A DNA stretch of 34,079 nucleotides from positions 1-34,079 of the IMG/VR virus record IMGVR_UViG_3300038436_000240. One strand, given 5' to 3'. Position numbers and translations under genes: made by a program. Source of the DNA: a virus. Every line of letters starts with the position of its first letter. The first letter of the stretch is position 1. Positions 1 through 7,792 of the stretch are shown here, piece by piece. Under the pieces are notes generated by a model that worked only from the letters and a program-made list of their open reading frames with translations, had not been told where the DNA came from and did no database searches.

Positions 1-219
1 CATCAAGAACAATTCAAGGAACAAGAACAAAGTGACTTCATTTGGAATCTCGTCAGTGAGCTTAATGAAACAGATCAACTGATTTTGAAATATTTCAACG
101 AAGGAAAAACTGATGCTGAAATAGCTACAGAACTTAATAAGGCAAGAAGCACCATACAAGAACGCAAAACCAAATTAATCATGATGCTTAGAGAAAAATA
201 TGAGAAAAATAAAAAATAA
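1..219 (+). CDS. Sigma-70 region 4-like protein (C-terminal fragment)
   Basis: The reading frame is open from the first base, so only the last 72 residues are visible. They contain a helix-turn-helix of the sigma-70 region 4/LuxR kind: an ELNETDQLILKYF stretch, then EGKTDAEIATELN, then the recognition-like helix KARSTIQERKTKLI. The end is lysine-rich. Known families of this shape include phage-encoded sigma-like regulators and small sigma factors. The real start and any region 2 lie outside the window. Its stop codon abuts the 29-bp repeated motif at 219-247, so it may belong to the same regulatory neighbourhood. Inference: a transcription regulator of the element or a neighbouring gene. Which of these cannot be decided here. 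Confidence 0.7.
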   Translation, partial: HQEQFKEQEQSDFIWNLVSELNETDQLILKYFNEGKTDAEIATELNKARSTIQERKTKLIMMLREKYEKNKK

Positions 220-247
220 CCGGCAAAGCAGAACAAACCTCGCCATT
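219..247 (+). repeat. 29-bp repeated motif, copy 1
   Basis: Two conserved blocks, ACCGGCAAA and ACCTCGCCATT, are separated by nine less conserved bases. The same arrangement recurs at 30661-30689 with 24 of 29 positions identical and no gap. Both copies have the same orientation and precede a gene with a strong AGGAGG-type RBS. Its role is unknown. A regulator site, an unusual promoter or a recombinase-related site are all possible. Confidence 0.75.
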
Positions 248-252
248 AATCC

Positions 253-280
253 TTTGAAAGGGAAGAACGACCTTTTCAAA
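253..280 (+). repeat. Inverted repeat upstream of RBS
   Basis: TTTGAAAGG (253-261) can pair with CCTTTTCAAA (271-280), with one bulged base and a nine-base loop. The AAAGGAGG ribosome binding site of the next gene begins just after it. There is no T-run, so it is not a terminator. It could stabilise the 5' end of the mRNA or be a protein-binding site. The second copy of the adjacent 29-bp motif has no equivalent hairpin. Confidence 0.45.
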
Positions 281-298
281 ACCAAAGGAGGTTTAGCA

Positions 299-478
299 AT
301 GAAGAAAGAACCAAAAGCCGATAAGCCTTATCTGACGGATAAGGATTTAGTCGAAACATTACTGCTTATTAGCGAGACGACTAAAACATTGGCACTGGAA
401 GTGATGTTGCTTCCAGAAGAAACGGATAGTAAAGAAGGAGGGATTACAGATGTCAAGAAGTCCAACGATCCACAGTAG
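299..478 (+). CDS. Small hypothetical phage protein (59 aa)
   Basis: Not assigned to a named family. The ATG at 299 was chosen because AAAGGAGG sits about ten bases upstream; the frame is open further upstream but has no RBS there. The product is 59 residues: a lysine-rich start, then a predicted helix (LVETLLLISETTKTLALEVMLL) and a charged tail. It overlaps the start of the DUF2800 gene by 29 bases, which suggests translational coupling and an operon starting here. Comparable tiny ORFs often precede the DUF2800-ATPase-DUF669 cluster in Firmicutes phages. No function is proposed. Confidence 0.6.
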   Translation: MKKEPKADKPYLTDKDLVETLLLISETTKTLALEVMLLPEETDSKEGGITDVKKSNDPQ

Positions 479-1631
479 AAAGTATAGCCCGAGCAAGAGT
501 AGTACATGGTTAAACTGTCCACTTAGTACGCTCTTAAATGATGGATCAAGCCAGGAAACCAATCCACAAGCTGAGTTTGGAACACAGTGCCATGAATTAG
601 GTGCAGCACTCATTGGTCAGTCACTCAATTTAATCGACTATGACAGTGAATTAAAACCGATTGAAGAAGTCATCAAAGATTTGGATATGTACTCAGAAGA
701 GATGCAAGAAATTGCTGATGGGTACGCAGATTTCGTTATTCAGACCATTGAGTTTGATAAGAAGAGAACAGATACAGAACCACTCATCGTTATCGAGCAG
801 CATCTTGATATGGATTTTGATGATGATGCAGGAGGAACCTTAGATTGTGGAATCATATCATCTCTGGGTGGTGGAACGCTCACAGTGATTGACTTGAAAA
901 CAGGTCGCACACCAGTTTATGCATTTGATAGTGAATCAGGACTGTTTAACTCTCAACTAGGTATCTATGCACTCTACTTTTACAAATCCTACAAGGATTT
1001 ATATCCAATCAAAAAAATCAGACTTGTCATTTATCAACCAGTTATTAACAACACAAACGACTATGAGATGCCGATTGAAGAGTTACTTCAGTTTGAATCA
1101 AATGTACTCGTACCAGCAGTGAAAAGAACAAAAGTAGAAAACCCTGAAGCGCATCCAGGTAAGTACTGTAGATACTGCGCAGGAAAGGCGATATGTGCGA
1201 AGCGAGCTGAAGCTAACAAATTAGTCATGCAAGCGTTAAAAAAACCTGTTTCAACTATGATAGACGCTGATATCGAAGCATTACTACCACACTTGGATGA
1301 AGTTATTCAATATGCAAAAGATGTGATGGAGTTTGCTATCAAGAAAGCACTCAATGGTCACAAGTGGTCTAAGTACAAACTCGTTCATACCAAAGGATCG
1401 AGAAAGATTACTGATGAAGAAGGTGTCATCAAAGCATGTGAACAAGTAGGCATCGATCCTTATGCAACAAAGAAGGTAGCTGGAATTACAGAGTTAACCA
1501 AAAGAATAGGTAAGAGTAAAGTTGATGCCCTTATCGGAGCTTACATCAATATGCAACTTGGCTCATTAGTTTTAGTACCAAAATCAGATCCTCGTGAAGA
1601 GGCAAATATTATCGAAGAAGGAGATAAATAA
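450..1631 (+). CDS. DUF2800 family PD-(D/E)XK (Cas4/RecB-like) nuclease
   Basis: The 393-aa protein matches the phage DUF2800 pattern, a RecB/Cas4-like nuclease fold. Visible elements are H48 in GTQCHEL, the GTLDCG segment with its acidic residue, and the core motif VIDLKTGR (D-x-K). Three cysteines in YCRYCAGKAIC (C240, C243, C249) together with C23 in LNCP resemble the one-plus-three cysteine layout that holds a 4Fe-4S cluster in Cas4 and AddB. Such enzymes process DNA ends. The start is set by a GAAGGAGG site about eight bases upstream. It is the first of four genes (nuclease, Sak4-like ATPase, DUF669 protein, helicase) that usually travel together as a phage recombination/replication set. 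Family assignment is confident; the Fe-S cluster is inference from the cysteine pattern. Confidence 0.85.
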   Translation: MSRSPTIHSRKYSPSKSSTWLNCPLSTLLNDGSSQETNPQAEFGTQCHELGAALIGQSLNLIDYDSELKPIEEVIKDLDMYSEEMQEIADGYADFVIQTIEFDKKRTDTEPLIVIEQHLDMDFDDDAGGTLDCGIISSLGGGTLTVIDLKTGRTPVYAFDSESGLFNSQLGIYALYFYKSYKDLYPIKKIRLVIYQPVINNTNDYEMPIEELLQFESNVLVPAVKRTKVENPEAHPGKYCRYCAGKAICAKRAEANKLVMQALKKPVSTMIDADIEALLPHLDEVIQYAKDVMEFAIKKALNGHKWSKYKLVHTKGSRKITDEEGVIKACEQVGIDPYATKKVAGITELTKRIGKSKVDALIGAYINMQLGSLVLVPKSDPREEANIIEEGDK

Positions 1632-1634
1632 AAC

Positions 1635-2603
1635 ATGTTAAAAATTATTGAAGGTAAAGAAAAACGTCCACTAAAGATTGTCATTTATGGTCCAGAAGGA
1701 ATTGGTAAATCAACCTTTGCTAGCCAGTTTCCAGATCCGTTATTTATTGACACCGAAGGTGGTACAAGCAACTTAGATATTAGAAGAATCAAGTGCAATA
1801 AATCGTGGGATGAATTGATCACAGTTGTAAAAGAGATTATTACTAATCCAACGATATGTAAAACGGTTGTTTTAGATACCGCAGACTGGGCTGAATCATT
1901 ATGCACAAATGCAGTATGTGAGAAGTATCGGAAGAACAACATAGAAGATTTTGGCTATGGGAAAGGTTATGTCTACTTAGTTGATGAGTTTTCAAAACTA
2001 CTCACTCTGATGGATCAACTGATCGAAGTCGGTATCAATGTGGTTATTACAGCACATGCAAAACCTAGAAAGTTTGAACTCCCAGAAGAACAAGGCGCAT
2101 TTGATCGCTATGAAATGAAACTATCTAAACAAGTCGCACCACTTATCAAAGAATGGTCTGATGCACTTTTCTTTGTGAACTACAAAATCTATGTCATTAC
2201 AACAGAAAACAACTCCAAGAAAGCTCAAGGCGGAAAGCGTGTTTTATACACAACACATAATCCAACCTATGATGCCAAGAACAGATATGACTTGCCAGAA
2301 GAACTCGAACTCAGTTTTTCATCCATCGCACACCTATTTGAAGATCAAGAATTTACAAAGCCTGAAGTACCCTTTCCTGATCCCAAAGATATTACTAGTA
2401 TTTCAATTGTAACAAAACTAGAAAAAATGATTGAAGATTCGGATATATCAGCGATTGAATTACAACAGGTGGTTGCAGCTAAAGGTCATTATCAAGAAAC
2501 AGAACCGATTACCAATTATTCAGACGATTTTATAACCAGATGGATCATCCCTAATTGGAAGAAGATCGTAGAAACTATTAAAAAAAATAAAGGAGAACAA
2601 TAA
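1635..2603 (+). CDS. Sak4-like RecA-fold ATPase (phage recombination protein)
   Basis: The 322-aa protein carries an N-terminal Walker A motif GPEGIGKST (residues 19-27). A DTEGG element follows, then a hydrophobic Walker B strand TVVLDTADW. This is the AAA_24 / phage nucleotide-binding protein family, which includes Sak4-type single-strand annealing or RecA-like proteins. Sak4 proteins work with a single-strand binding protein; the DUF669 gene directly downstream with its SSB-like tail fits that partner. An AGAAGGAGA site precedes the ATG, which is four bases after the nuclease stop. The C-terminal third (from about residue 220) is less recognisable and may mediate partner contact. Role in ssDNA recombination/replication is inferred from family and neighbours. 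Confidence 0.8.
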   Translation: MLKIIEGKEKRPLKIVIYGPEGIGKSTFASQFPDPLFIDTEGGTSNLDIRRIKCNKSWDELITVVKEIITNPTICKTVVLDTADWAESLCTNAVCEKYRKNNIEDFGYGKGYVYLVDEFSKLLTLMDQLIEVGINVVITAHAKPRKFELPEEQGAFDRYEMKLSKQVAPLIKEWSDALFFVNYKIYVITTENNSKKAQGGKRVLYTTHNPTYDAKNRYDLPEELELSFSSIAHLFEDQEFTKPEVPFPDPKDITSISIVTKLEKMIEDSDISAIELQQVVAAKGHYQETEPITNYSDDFITRWIIPNWKKIVETIKKNKGEQ

Positions 2604-2605
2604 CC

Positions 2606-3061
2606 ATGATAGATAACAAAGATATGTTGATGGATTGGAACGATGCCATCGAAGAAGACGGTCAGGAGTATGTTTTACTACCTGAAGGTGATTACAATTT
2701 TACAGTTACAAATTTTGAACGCGGAAGATTTCCTGGTGGACCAAAAGTACCCGCTTGTAATAAAGCTACAATTACAGTTCAAGTGGATACCAAAGAAGGT
2801 ATTGCAACCGTTAAGTTTGATTTGCTTTTATATCGTTCTTTAGAATGGCGTATTTCATCATTTTTTAGATGTATTGGTCAGAAGAAACATGGTGAAAAGT
2901 TAACGATGGACTGGAATAAAGTGATTGGCTCTAAAGGTCGCGCTCATTTTAAACAAAGATCATACACTAACAATCAAGGTGAAGAGAAGTTTACAAATGA
3001 TATTGATCGTTTCATCGATTACAACGAAGAGTTCTTTTTTCCAGACGATCTTCCATTTTAG
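2606..3061 (+). CDS. DUF669 family protein, SSB-like
   Basis: The 151-aa protein matches the phage DUF669 pattern: an N-terminal LLPEGDYNFTVTNFERG strand region, the FPGGPKVP loop, then beta-rich sequence with KFDLLLYRSLEWRISSFF. The extreme C-terminus is acidic and ends in DDLPF, closely resembling the DDDIPF tip with which bacterial SSB recruits partner enzymes. DUF669 proteins are regarded as single-strand DNA binding replication accessories. The gene starts two bases after the Sak4-like stop behind an AAAGGAGAA site. Expected partners are the ATPase upstream and the helicase and primase downstream. The tail-mediated recruitment is an inference from the motif. Confidence 0.8.
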   Translation: MIDNKDMLMDWNDAIEEDGQEYVLLPEGDYNFTVTNFERGRFPGGPKVPACNKATITVQVDTKEGIATVKFDLLLYRSLEWRISSFFRCIGQKKHGEKLTMDWNKVIGSKGRAHFKQRSYTNNQGEEKFTNDIDRFIDYNEEFFFPDDLPF

Positions 3062-3073
3062 GAGGGATCAGTC

Positions 3074-4651
3074 ATGGTATTAAGACCTTATCAAAATGAA
3101 GCGGTAAGTGCAATTCAACATGAGTGGAATCAAGGACATCAAAGAACGCTATTAGTCCTTCCAACTGGCACTGGTAAAACAGTCGTGTTTTCAAAGGTTG
3201 TTGAAGAGGAAACGAAAAACGGTAGTAACGCACTAATTCTCGCTCATCGTGGAGAGTTGCTCGATCAAGCTTCAGAGAAATTATTAGAAACGAGTGGATT
3301 GGATTCAGCTTTGGAAAAGGCTGAGTCTAGTTCCATCGGGTCAAAAAAGCGAGTGACTGTTGCATCAGTACAAACTTTATCACAAGAAAAAAGACTTTCT
3401 GCATTTGCTAAGAATCATTTTAAGACCATTGTTGTAGATGAGGCGCATCATTCGATGAGTGATACTTATCAGCGCATACTTACCCATTTTGATGGTGCTA
3501 ATGTGCTCGGTGTTACAGCAACGCCTGATCGCTCTGATCAGAAAAGTCTAGGAAAGTATTATGATTCAAAAGCCTATGAATATTCACTACATCAAGCGAT
3601 AAGAGAAGGTTATCTTTGCCCGGTTAAAGCACAGATGATTCCACTCGAACTCGATATTCACAGTGTTAGCGTATCAAATGGTGATTATGCAGTAGGTGAA
3701 ATAGGATCCGCCTTAGAGCCTTACTTAAACCAAATAGCACTCGAAATGCTTAAATATTGCAAAGGCAGAAAAACTGTTGTGTTCTTACCGTTAGTGAAGA
3801 CATCTCAAAAGTTTTGTGAACTACTTAATTTACATGGTATTAAAGCAGCAGAAGTTAATGGAAACAGCACAGATCGTGATGAAATCTTAGCTGACTTTGA
3901 AGCAGGTGAATATGATGTGTTATGTAATTCTATGCTTTTAACTGAAGGTTGGGACTGTCCAGCTGTGGATTGCATCATTGTGCTAAGACCAACTAAGATT
4001 AGAAGTCTCTATCAACAAATGGTAGGTCGTGGGATGAGACTCCACCCAGGAAAAGAAGAGTTACTATTACTTGATTTTCTATGGATGACAGAACGCCATG
4101 ATTTATGTAGACCGTCCGCACTGATTTCTAAGGATGCAGAACTTGCAAAACGTATCGATCAAAAGATGATGGATAAAGAAAGTGGTATTGATTTACTTGC
4201 TGCTGAAAAAGAAGCTGAAAATGATGTGATACAAGAACGTGAAGATGCACTTGCCAGAGAACTAGCAGCCATGCGTAGAAAGAAAACCAAACTCGTCGAT
4301 CCGATTCAATATGCTTTCTCTATTGCAGCAGAAGATTTAGCAAATTATGAACCTGCATTTATGTGGGAGATGGGACCGGCAACTGAAAGACAACTTGATT
4401 ACTTAGAAAAGCATGGTATTTATCCAGAAGCAGTAACGAGTTGTGGGATGGCAAGCATGCTCATTGAAAAACTTAAGAATAGACAAATTGAAGGCTTAGC
4501 TACACCAAAACAGATCCGTTTCTTGGAACGTTATGGATTCTTACATGTTGGTATGTGGGCATTTGATGCAGCGAGCAAAATGATTACACGTATCGCAGAA
4601 AACAACTGGTTTTTACCAAGAGGTATCAATGCTACAAGTTATCAACCGTAG
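3074..4651 (+). CDS. SF2 DEAD/DEAH-box helicase
   Basis: The 525-aa protein has superfamily 2 helicase motifs in order: RPYQNEAV (Q-like), LPTGTGKT (Walker A, about residues 29-36), DEAHH (about 121-125), GVTATPDR (motif III region), then the second RecA domain with NSMLLTEGWDCPAVD and QMVGRGMRLHPGK (motif VI). It belongs to the UvsW/SSL2-like group common in phage replication modules. From about residue 385 there is a charged helical stretch. The final region has repeat-like ATERQLDYLEKHG and ATPKQIRFLERYG segments, resembling short helical modules seen at the end of similar phage helicases. GGAGG lies nine bases upstream of the start. Likely acts on replication forks or recombination intermediates. 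Confidence 0.88.
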   Translation: MVLRPYQNEAVSAIQHEWNQGHQRTLLVLPTGTGKTVVFSKVVEEETKNGSNALILAHRGELLDQASEKLLETSGLDSALEKAESSSIGSKKRVTVASVQTLSQEKRLSAFAKNHFKTIVVDEAHHSMSDTYQRILTHFDGANVLGVTATPDRSDQKSLGKYYDSKAYEYSLHQAIREGYLCPVKAQMIPLELDIHSVSVSNGDYAVGEIGSALEPYLNQIALEMLKYCKGRKTVVFLPLVKTSQKFCELLNLHGIKAAEVNGNSTDRDEILADFEAGEYDVLCNSMLLTEGWDCPAVDCIIVLRPTKIRSLYQQMVGRGMRLHPGKEELLLLDFLWMTERHDLCRPSALISKDAELAKRIDQKMMDKESGIDLLAAEKEAENDVIQEREDALARELAAMRRKKTKLVDPIQYAFSIAAEDLANYEPAFMWEMGPATERQLDYLEKHGIYPEAVTSCGMASMLIEKLKNRQIEGLATPKQIRFLERYGFLHVGMWAFDAASKMITRIAENNWFLPRGINATSYQP

Positions 4652-4661
4652 GAGGATTTAA

Positions 4662-6659
4662 ATGGACAATTTACTTGAAGCTTTAAAACAGATTGATGTA
4701 TCAAAAATATCTTATCAAGAATGGATAAATATAGGCATGGCACTTAAAGCTGAAGGATATGATTGCTCGGTATGGGATAACTGGAGTAAAAATGATGCTC
4801 GCTATAAACAAGGTGAGTGTGATAGAAAATGGAGGAGCTTTGCTGGCTCCTCTAATCCCATAGCCGGAGGAACGATTATAAAAATGGCAAAAGACGCAGG
4901 ATGGGTTCCTTATGTTCATGAAAACGGTGGACTTATGGAATGGGATGACATCATCGAATACGATGGTGATGGCATGATTTACGATCCTACTGTTAGTATG
5001 ACTCCAACCGAACAACTTATAAAATATCTTGAAATATTATTTAAAAGTAATGAATATGTTGCGTATGTAACAACGGATGTTTGGCAGAATGCAGATGGCA
5101 AATGGATGCCAGGTAGAGGCCAGTATGACAGAACAGCTAAAGAATTAATTGATTTACTTAAAAAACATCCAGATGATATCGGTGCCGTGATTGGTGATTG
5201 GAAAGATGAGAGTGGGGCATGGATTAGGTTTAATCCGGTTGATGGTAGTGGTGTTAAGAATGACAACATTACAAGATTTTCCTATGCATTAGTTGAATCA
5301 GACAATATACCCATTCCAGAACAAGATGCAATCTATCGAAAGTTCGAACTTCCTATCGCTTGTCTAGTACATAGTGGCAGTAGAAGTCTACATGCTATAG
5401 TTAGAGTTGATGCAAATGATGCAGAAGAATATCGTAAGCGTGTGGAATACTTATATGGTTTCCTAGATAAGAATGGACTCAAAGTTGATACAGCTAATCG
5501 AAATCCATCAAGATTATCACGATTACCTGGTGTGACTCGAAATGGCATTATTCAAACATTGGTGGATACTAACATAGGTAGACGTAATTGGAATGAATGG
5601 TTAGATTTTGCTGAAGGTATTGTCGATGAAATGCCTAGACTTGATTCACTTGATGAAGAATTATCACATTTACCTCCTCTTGCACCTGAACTTATTGAAG
5701 GGGTTGTTAGAGTTGGACATAAAATGCTTATTTCAGGCTCATCTAAAGCAGGGAAAAGTTTCTTATTAATGCAACTAGCTATCGCATTATCTGAAGGTGG
5801 TAAGTGGCTAGGTTTTCAGTGCAAGAAATCAAAAGTCCTCTATGTGAATTTAGAAATAGATAGAGCTAGCTGCTTGCATCGTTTTGACAAGATTTATAAA
5901 GCATTAAAACTTGATCCTAAGCATAGCGGAAATATCAAAGTTTGGAACTTACGTGGTCGAGCGATGCCTTTAGATAAACTTGTACCGAAGCTTATAAGAA
6001 AAGTTGCAAATCAAGGCTTCGATGCAATTATCATAGACCCTATATATAAAGTAATTACAGGAGATGAAAACAATGCTTCTGAAATGGGAGCTTTCTCTAA
6101 TCAATTTGACAAAATTTGTAATGAAACAGGATGTGCAGCCATCTACTGTCATCATCATTCTAAAGGCTCTCAAGGCTACAAAAGAGCGATGGATAGAGCT
6201 TCTGGTTCGGGAGTATTTGCGCGTGATCCAGATGCACAGCTCGATATGATTCAACTTGAAACTACCGATGAGTTTATGGCTCAATACGCAGATGTACAAA
6301 CATCTACAGCTTGGAGACTTGAAAGTAGTCTAAGAGAATTTGGTAACTTCAAGCCAGTTAATTTTTGGTTTGAGTATCCGATTCATAAACTTGATGATAA
6401 AGGTATATTAACAAAACACTATGCAGAAGGTGACCCTAAAGCAAATCTAGAAAAAAGTGGTAAGAGAAATCAATCTACCGAGTCAAGAAAAGATGAATTT
6501 GATGCTGCATTTGATATTAACATGGAAGACGACGGCACTTGTAAAGCATCTGTGCTTGCAGAATATTTAGGCATAGCCGAGCGTACTGTCAGATCTCGTG
6601 TTACAGAATTTCAAGAAGAGTACGAAACAAAAAAAGGAATCATAACGCGTAAGGAATGA
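4662..6659 (+). CDS. Primase-helicase: PriCT_2 / prim-pol-like / RepA-type ATPase / C-terminal HTH
   Basis: A 665-aa multidomain replication protein. Residues 1-85 resemble the PriCT_2 module (YQEWINIGMALKAEG, CDRKWRSF). Residues 110-310 look like a RepB/AEP-type primase (AVIGDWKDESGAWIRFNPVDG, then LVHSGSRSLHAIVRVDA and NPSRLSRLPGV). Residues 350-560 are a RecA-fold ATPase of the AAA_25/RepA kind with Walker A GSSKAGKS (about 358-365), a YVNLEID strand and a Walker-B-like AIIIDPIY. The last 60 residues end in a winged-helix-like segment (SVLAEYLGIAERTVRSRV). A GGAGG site precedes the start. The protein probably primes and unwinds phage DNA in one polypeptide. The four-part domain order is read from motifs and not from a profile search. 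Confidence 0.82.
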   Translation: MDNLLEALKQIDVSKISYQEWINIGMALKAEGYDCSVWDNWSKNDARYKQGECDRKWRSFAGSSNPIAGGTIIKMAKDAGWVPYVHENGGLMEWDDIIEYDGDGMIYDPTVSMTPTEQLIKYLEILFKSNEYVAYVTTDVWQNADGKWMPGRGQYDRTAKELIDLLKKHPDDIGAVIGDWKDESGAWIRFNPVDGSGVKNDNITRFSYALVESDNIPIPEQDAIYRKFELPIACLVHSGSRSLHAIVRVDANDAEEYRKRVEYLYGFLDKNGLKVDTANRNPSRLSRLPGVTRNGIIQTLVDTNIGRRNWNEWLDFAEGIVDEMPRLDSLDEELSHLPPLAPELIEGVVRVGHKMLISGSSKAGKSFLLMQLAIALSEGGKWLGFQCKKSKVLYVNLEIDRASCLHRFDKIYKALKLDPKHSGNIKVWNLRGRAMPLDKLVPKLIRKVANQGFDAIIIDPIYKVITGDENNASEMGAFSNQFDKICNETGCAAIYCHHHSKGSQGYKRAMDRASGSGVFARDPDAQLDMIQLETTDEFMAQYADVQTSTAWRLESSLREFGNFKPVNFWFEYPIHKLDDKGILTKHYAEGDPKANLEKSGKRNQSTESRKDEFDAAFDINMEDDGTCKASVLAEYLGIAERTVRSRVTEFQEEYETKKGIITRKE

Positions 6660-6685
6660 AGTCGTGATTAAGGAAAAATGGCAGT

Positions 6686-6859
6686 TGCCAGCATATGTTT
6701 TGCGTTTTGGTATAAAGGTAAATTTTACCTATCTACCAGCAGGCAAAAAAACTGGCAGAAAGGCCTTATATATATGTGTTGCAACCAACACGCTGACGCA
6801 TGTTTGTAGGATAGGGCTTTTAGCCTTGCCCTATCCCAAACAAATGCATCATCGTCAGC
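6686..6859 (+). ncRNA. Candidate structured RNA upstream of the RusA gene
   Basis: The 243 bases between the primase and RusA genes are packed with nested inverted repeats. TGCCAG (6686-6691) pairs CTGGCA (6752-6757), enclosing AGGTAAA/TTTACCT (6716-6730). GTGTTG/CAACAC (6776-6791) follows. Then a long arm has GCTGACG (6792-6798) pairing CGTCAGC (6853-6859), GTTTG with CAAAC inside, and a perfect nine-pair GGATAGGGC/GCCCTATCC (6809-6836) around a ten-base loop. There is no T-run, so it is not a simple terminator. A GTG-initiated frame of 71 codons (6664-6879) also spans it but has a poor RBS and no recognisable fold. Inference: an RNA element or mRNA processing region. No known family is assigned. 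Confidence 0.45.
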
Positions 6860-6902
6860 ACTCGCCTATCTGCACCTAAAAATTAGAAAAATGGAGGTAA
6901 CT

Positions 6903-7319
6903 ATGAAAATATTCCTATTACTAGATCCGCCTACAGTTACCGCGCAACAAAATAAAATTGCACTTGTCAAAAACAAACCAGTATTTTATAAACCCGAGAA
7001 ATTAAAAGAGGCAAGAAGCATAATCATCAAACACTTAAAACCATTCAAACCTGAAAAACCAATTGAAGGTCCGATTAAGCTTCAAGTCATATGGAGATTC
7101 GCTAAAGGTAAAAGGCACAAACACTTTGAATGGAGAGTAACAAGACCGGACACTGATAATTTGGAAAAGATGCTCAAAGATTGTATGACTGAGGTTGGAT
7201 TTTGGATTGATGATGCACAGGTGGTTGCAGAGCATGTTGAAAAGGTATGGTCTGATGATCCGACTGGCATCTCTATAGAAATAGATGTATTAAGCAAATT
7301 CAAGGAGGAAACAAGATGA
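6903..7319 (+). CDS. rusA: RusA-like Holliday junction resolvase
   Basis: The 138-aa product carries the RusA signature: RPDTDNLEKMLKDCM followed by GFWIDDAQV, giving the conserved aspartates that bind metal and cut Holliday junctions. The beginning (MKIFLLLDPPTVTAQQNK) matches the substrate-binding N-terminal strand of the family. An ATG at 6891 is in frame, but it sits inside the GGAGGT ribosome binding site, so the ATG at 6903 is chosen. Length is typical (120-145 aa). It would resolve recombination or replication branches before packaging. The stop overlaps the start of the next gene, indicating coupling with the regulator. Confidence 0.87.
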   Translation: MKIFLLLDPPTVTAQQNKIALVKNKPVFYKPEKLKEARSIIIKHLKPFKPEKPIEGPIKLQVIWRFAKGKRHKHFEWRVTRPDTDNLEKMLKDCMTEVGFWIDDAQVVAEHVEKVWSDDPTGISIEIDVLSKFKEETR

Positions 7320-7723
7320 ATGTAAAAGAATACTTGAGTAGATATCACAATACAGAACTTAAAATATCACGTTTGCAAGTTGAAGTTGAAGAATACATTC
7401 GTCTTGCAAACTCTATACCAGGCATTAACTTTGATCAGATTCGTGTGGATGGAACTAAAAGTCTAGAAGCACCGTTTGAGAAATGGATACGTAAGGCATT
7501 AGATAATGAAAACTTAATCGTGGATTTGAAAAGGAGACTTCCAATCATAAAAGGTGAAATCATGTCAGTTGTTGATGAACTTGAAGACACCGAACTCAGA
7601 AAAGTTTTGATCTATCGATATATAGATTGGTTAAGTTGGAATGAAATAGCAGTTAAGATGTTTGTATCTATTTCGACACTAAAAAGATGGCATATAAAAG
7701 CACTTAGCTTATTGAAAATTTAG
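7316..7723 (+). CDS. ArpU/RinA-like late transcription regulator (DUF1492-type)
   Basis: The 135-aa protein starts behind AAGGAGG and overlaps rusA by four bases. The N-terminal half is helical and charged (VKEYLSRYHNTELKISRLQVEV). The C-terminal part is a sigma-region-4-like helix-turn-helix: LRKVLIYRYIDWLSWNEIAVKMFVS then STLKRWHIKALSLL. This layout and position, at the end of the early module and just before the late genes, match ArpU, RinA and DUF1492 proteins that activate late phage transcription. The three phased 10-bp repeats at 8073-8099 directly upstream of a strong promoter are its most obvious candidate target. That target assignment is inference. Confidence 0.78.
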   Translation: MNVKEYLSRYHNTELKISRLQVEVEEYIRLANSIPGINFDQIRVDGTKSLEAPFEKWIRKALDNENLIVDLKRRLPIIKGEIMSVVDELEDTELRKVLIYRYIDWLSWNEIAVKMFVSISTLKRWHIKALSLLKI

Positions 7724-7728
7724 AGAAG

Positions 7729-7760
7729 TAATGTAAAATATAGATAATACATTATTTTAC
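7729..7760 (+). repeat. Overlapping AT-rich inverted repeats
   Basis: TAATGTA (7729-7735) matches TACATTA (7748-7754) in inverse orientation. The offset pair GTAAAAT (7733-7739) and ATTTTAC (7754-7760) overlaps it, so two alternative hairpins or a two-site operator can form just before the acidic-protein gene. No G/C-rich stem is present. It is more likely an operator or weak regulatory hairpin than a terminator. Confidence 0.35.
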
Positions 7761-7792
7761 TGAATAAATATGACAAGAAAGGGGAAATGAAT

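Noticed and set aside
6664-6879. 71-codon GTG frame between primase and RusA
   Set aside because: No good ribosome binding site and no recognisable fold; its bases are explained by nested inverted repeats. Kept only as part of the candidate RNA.
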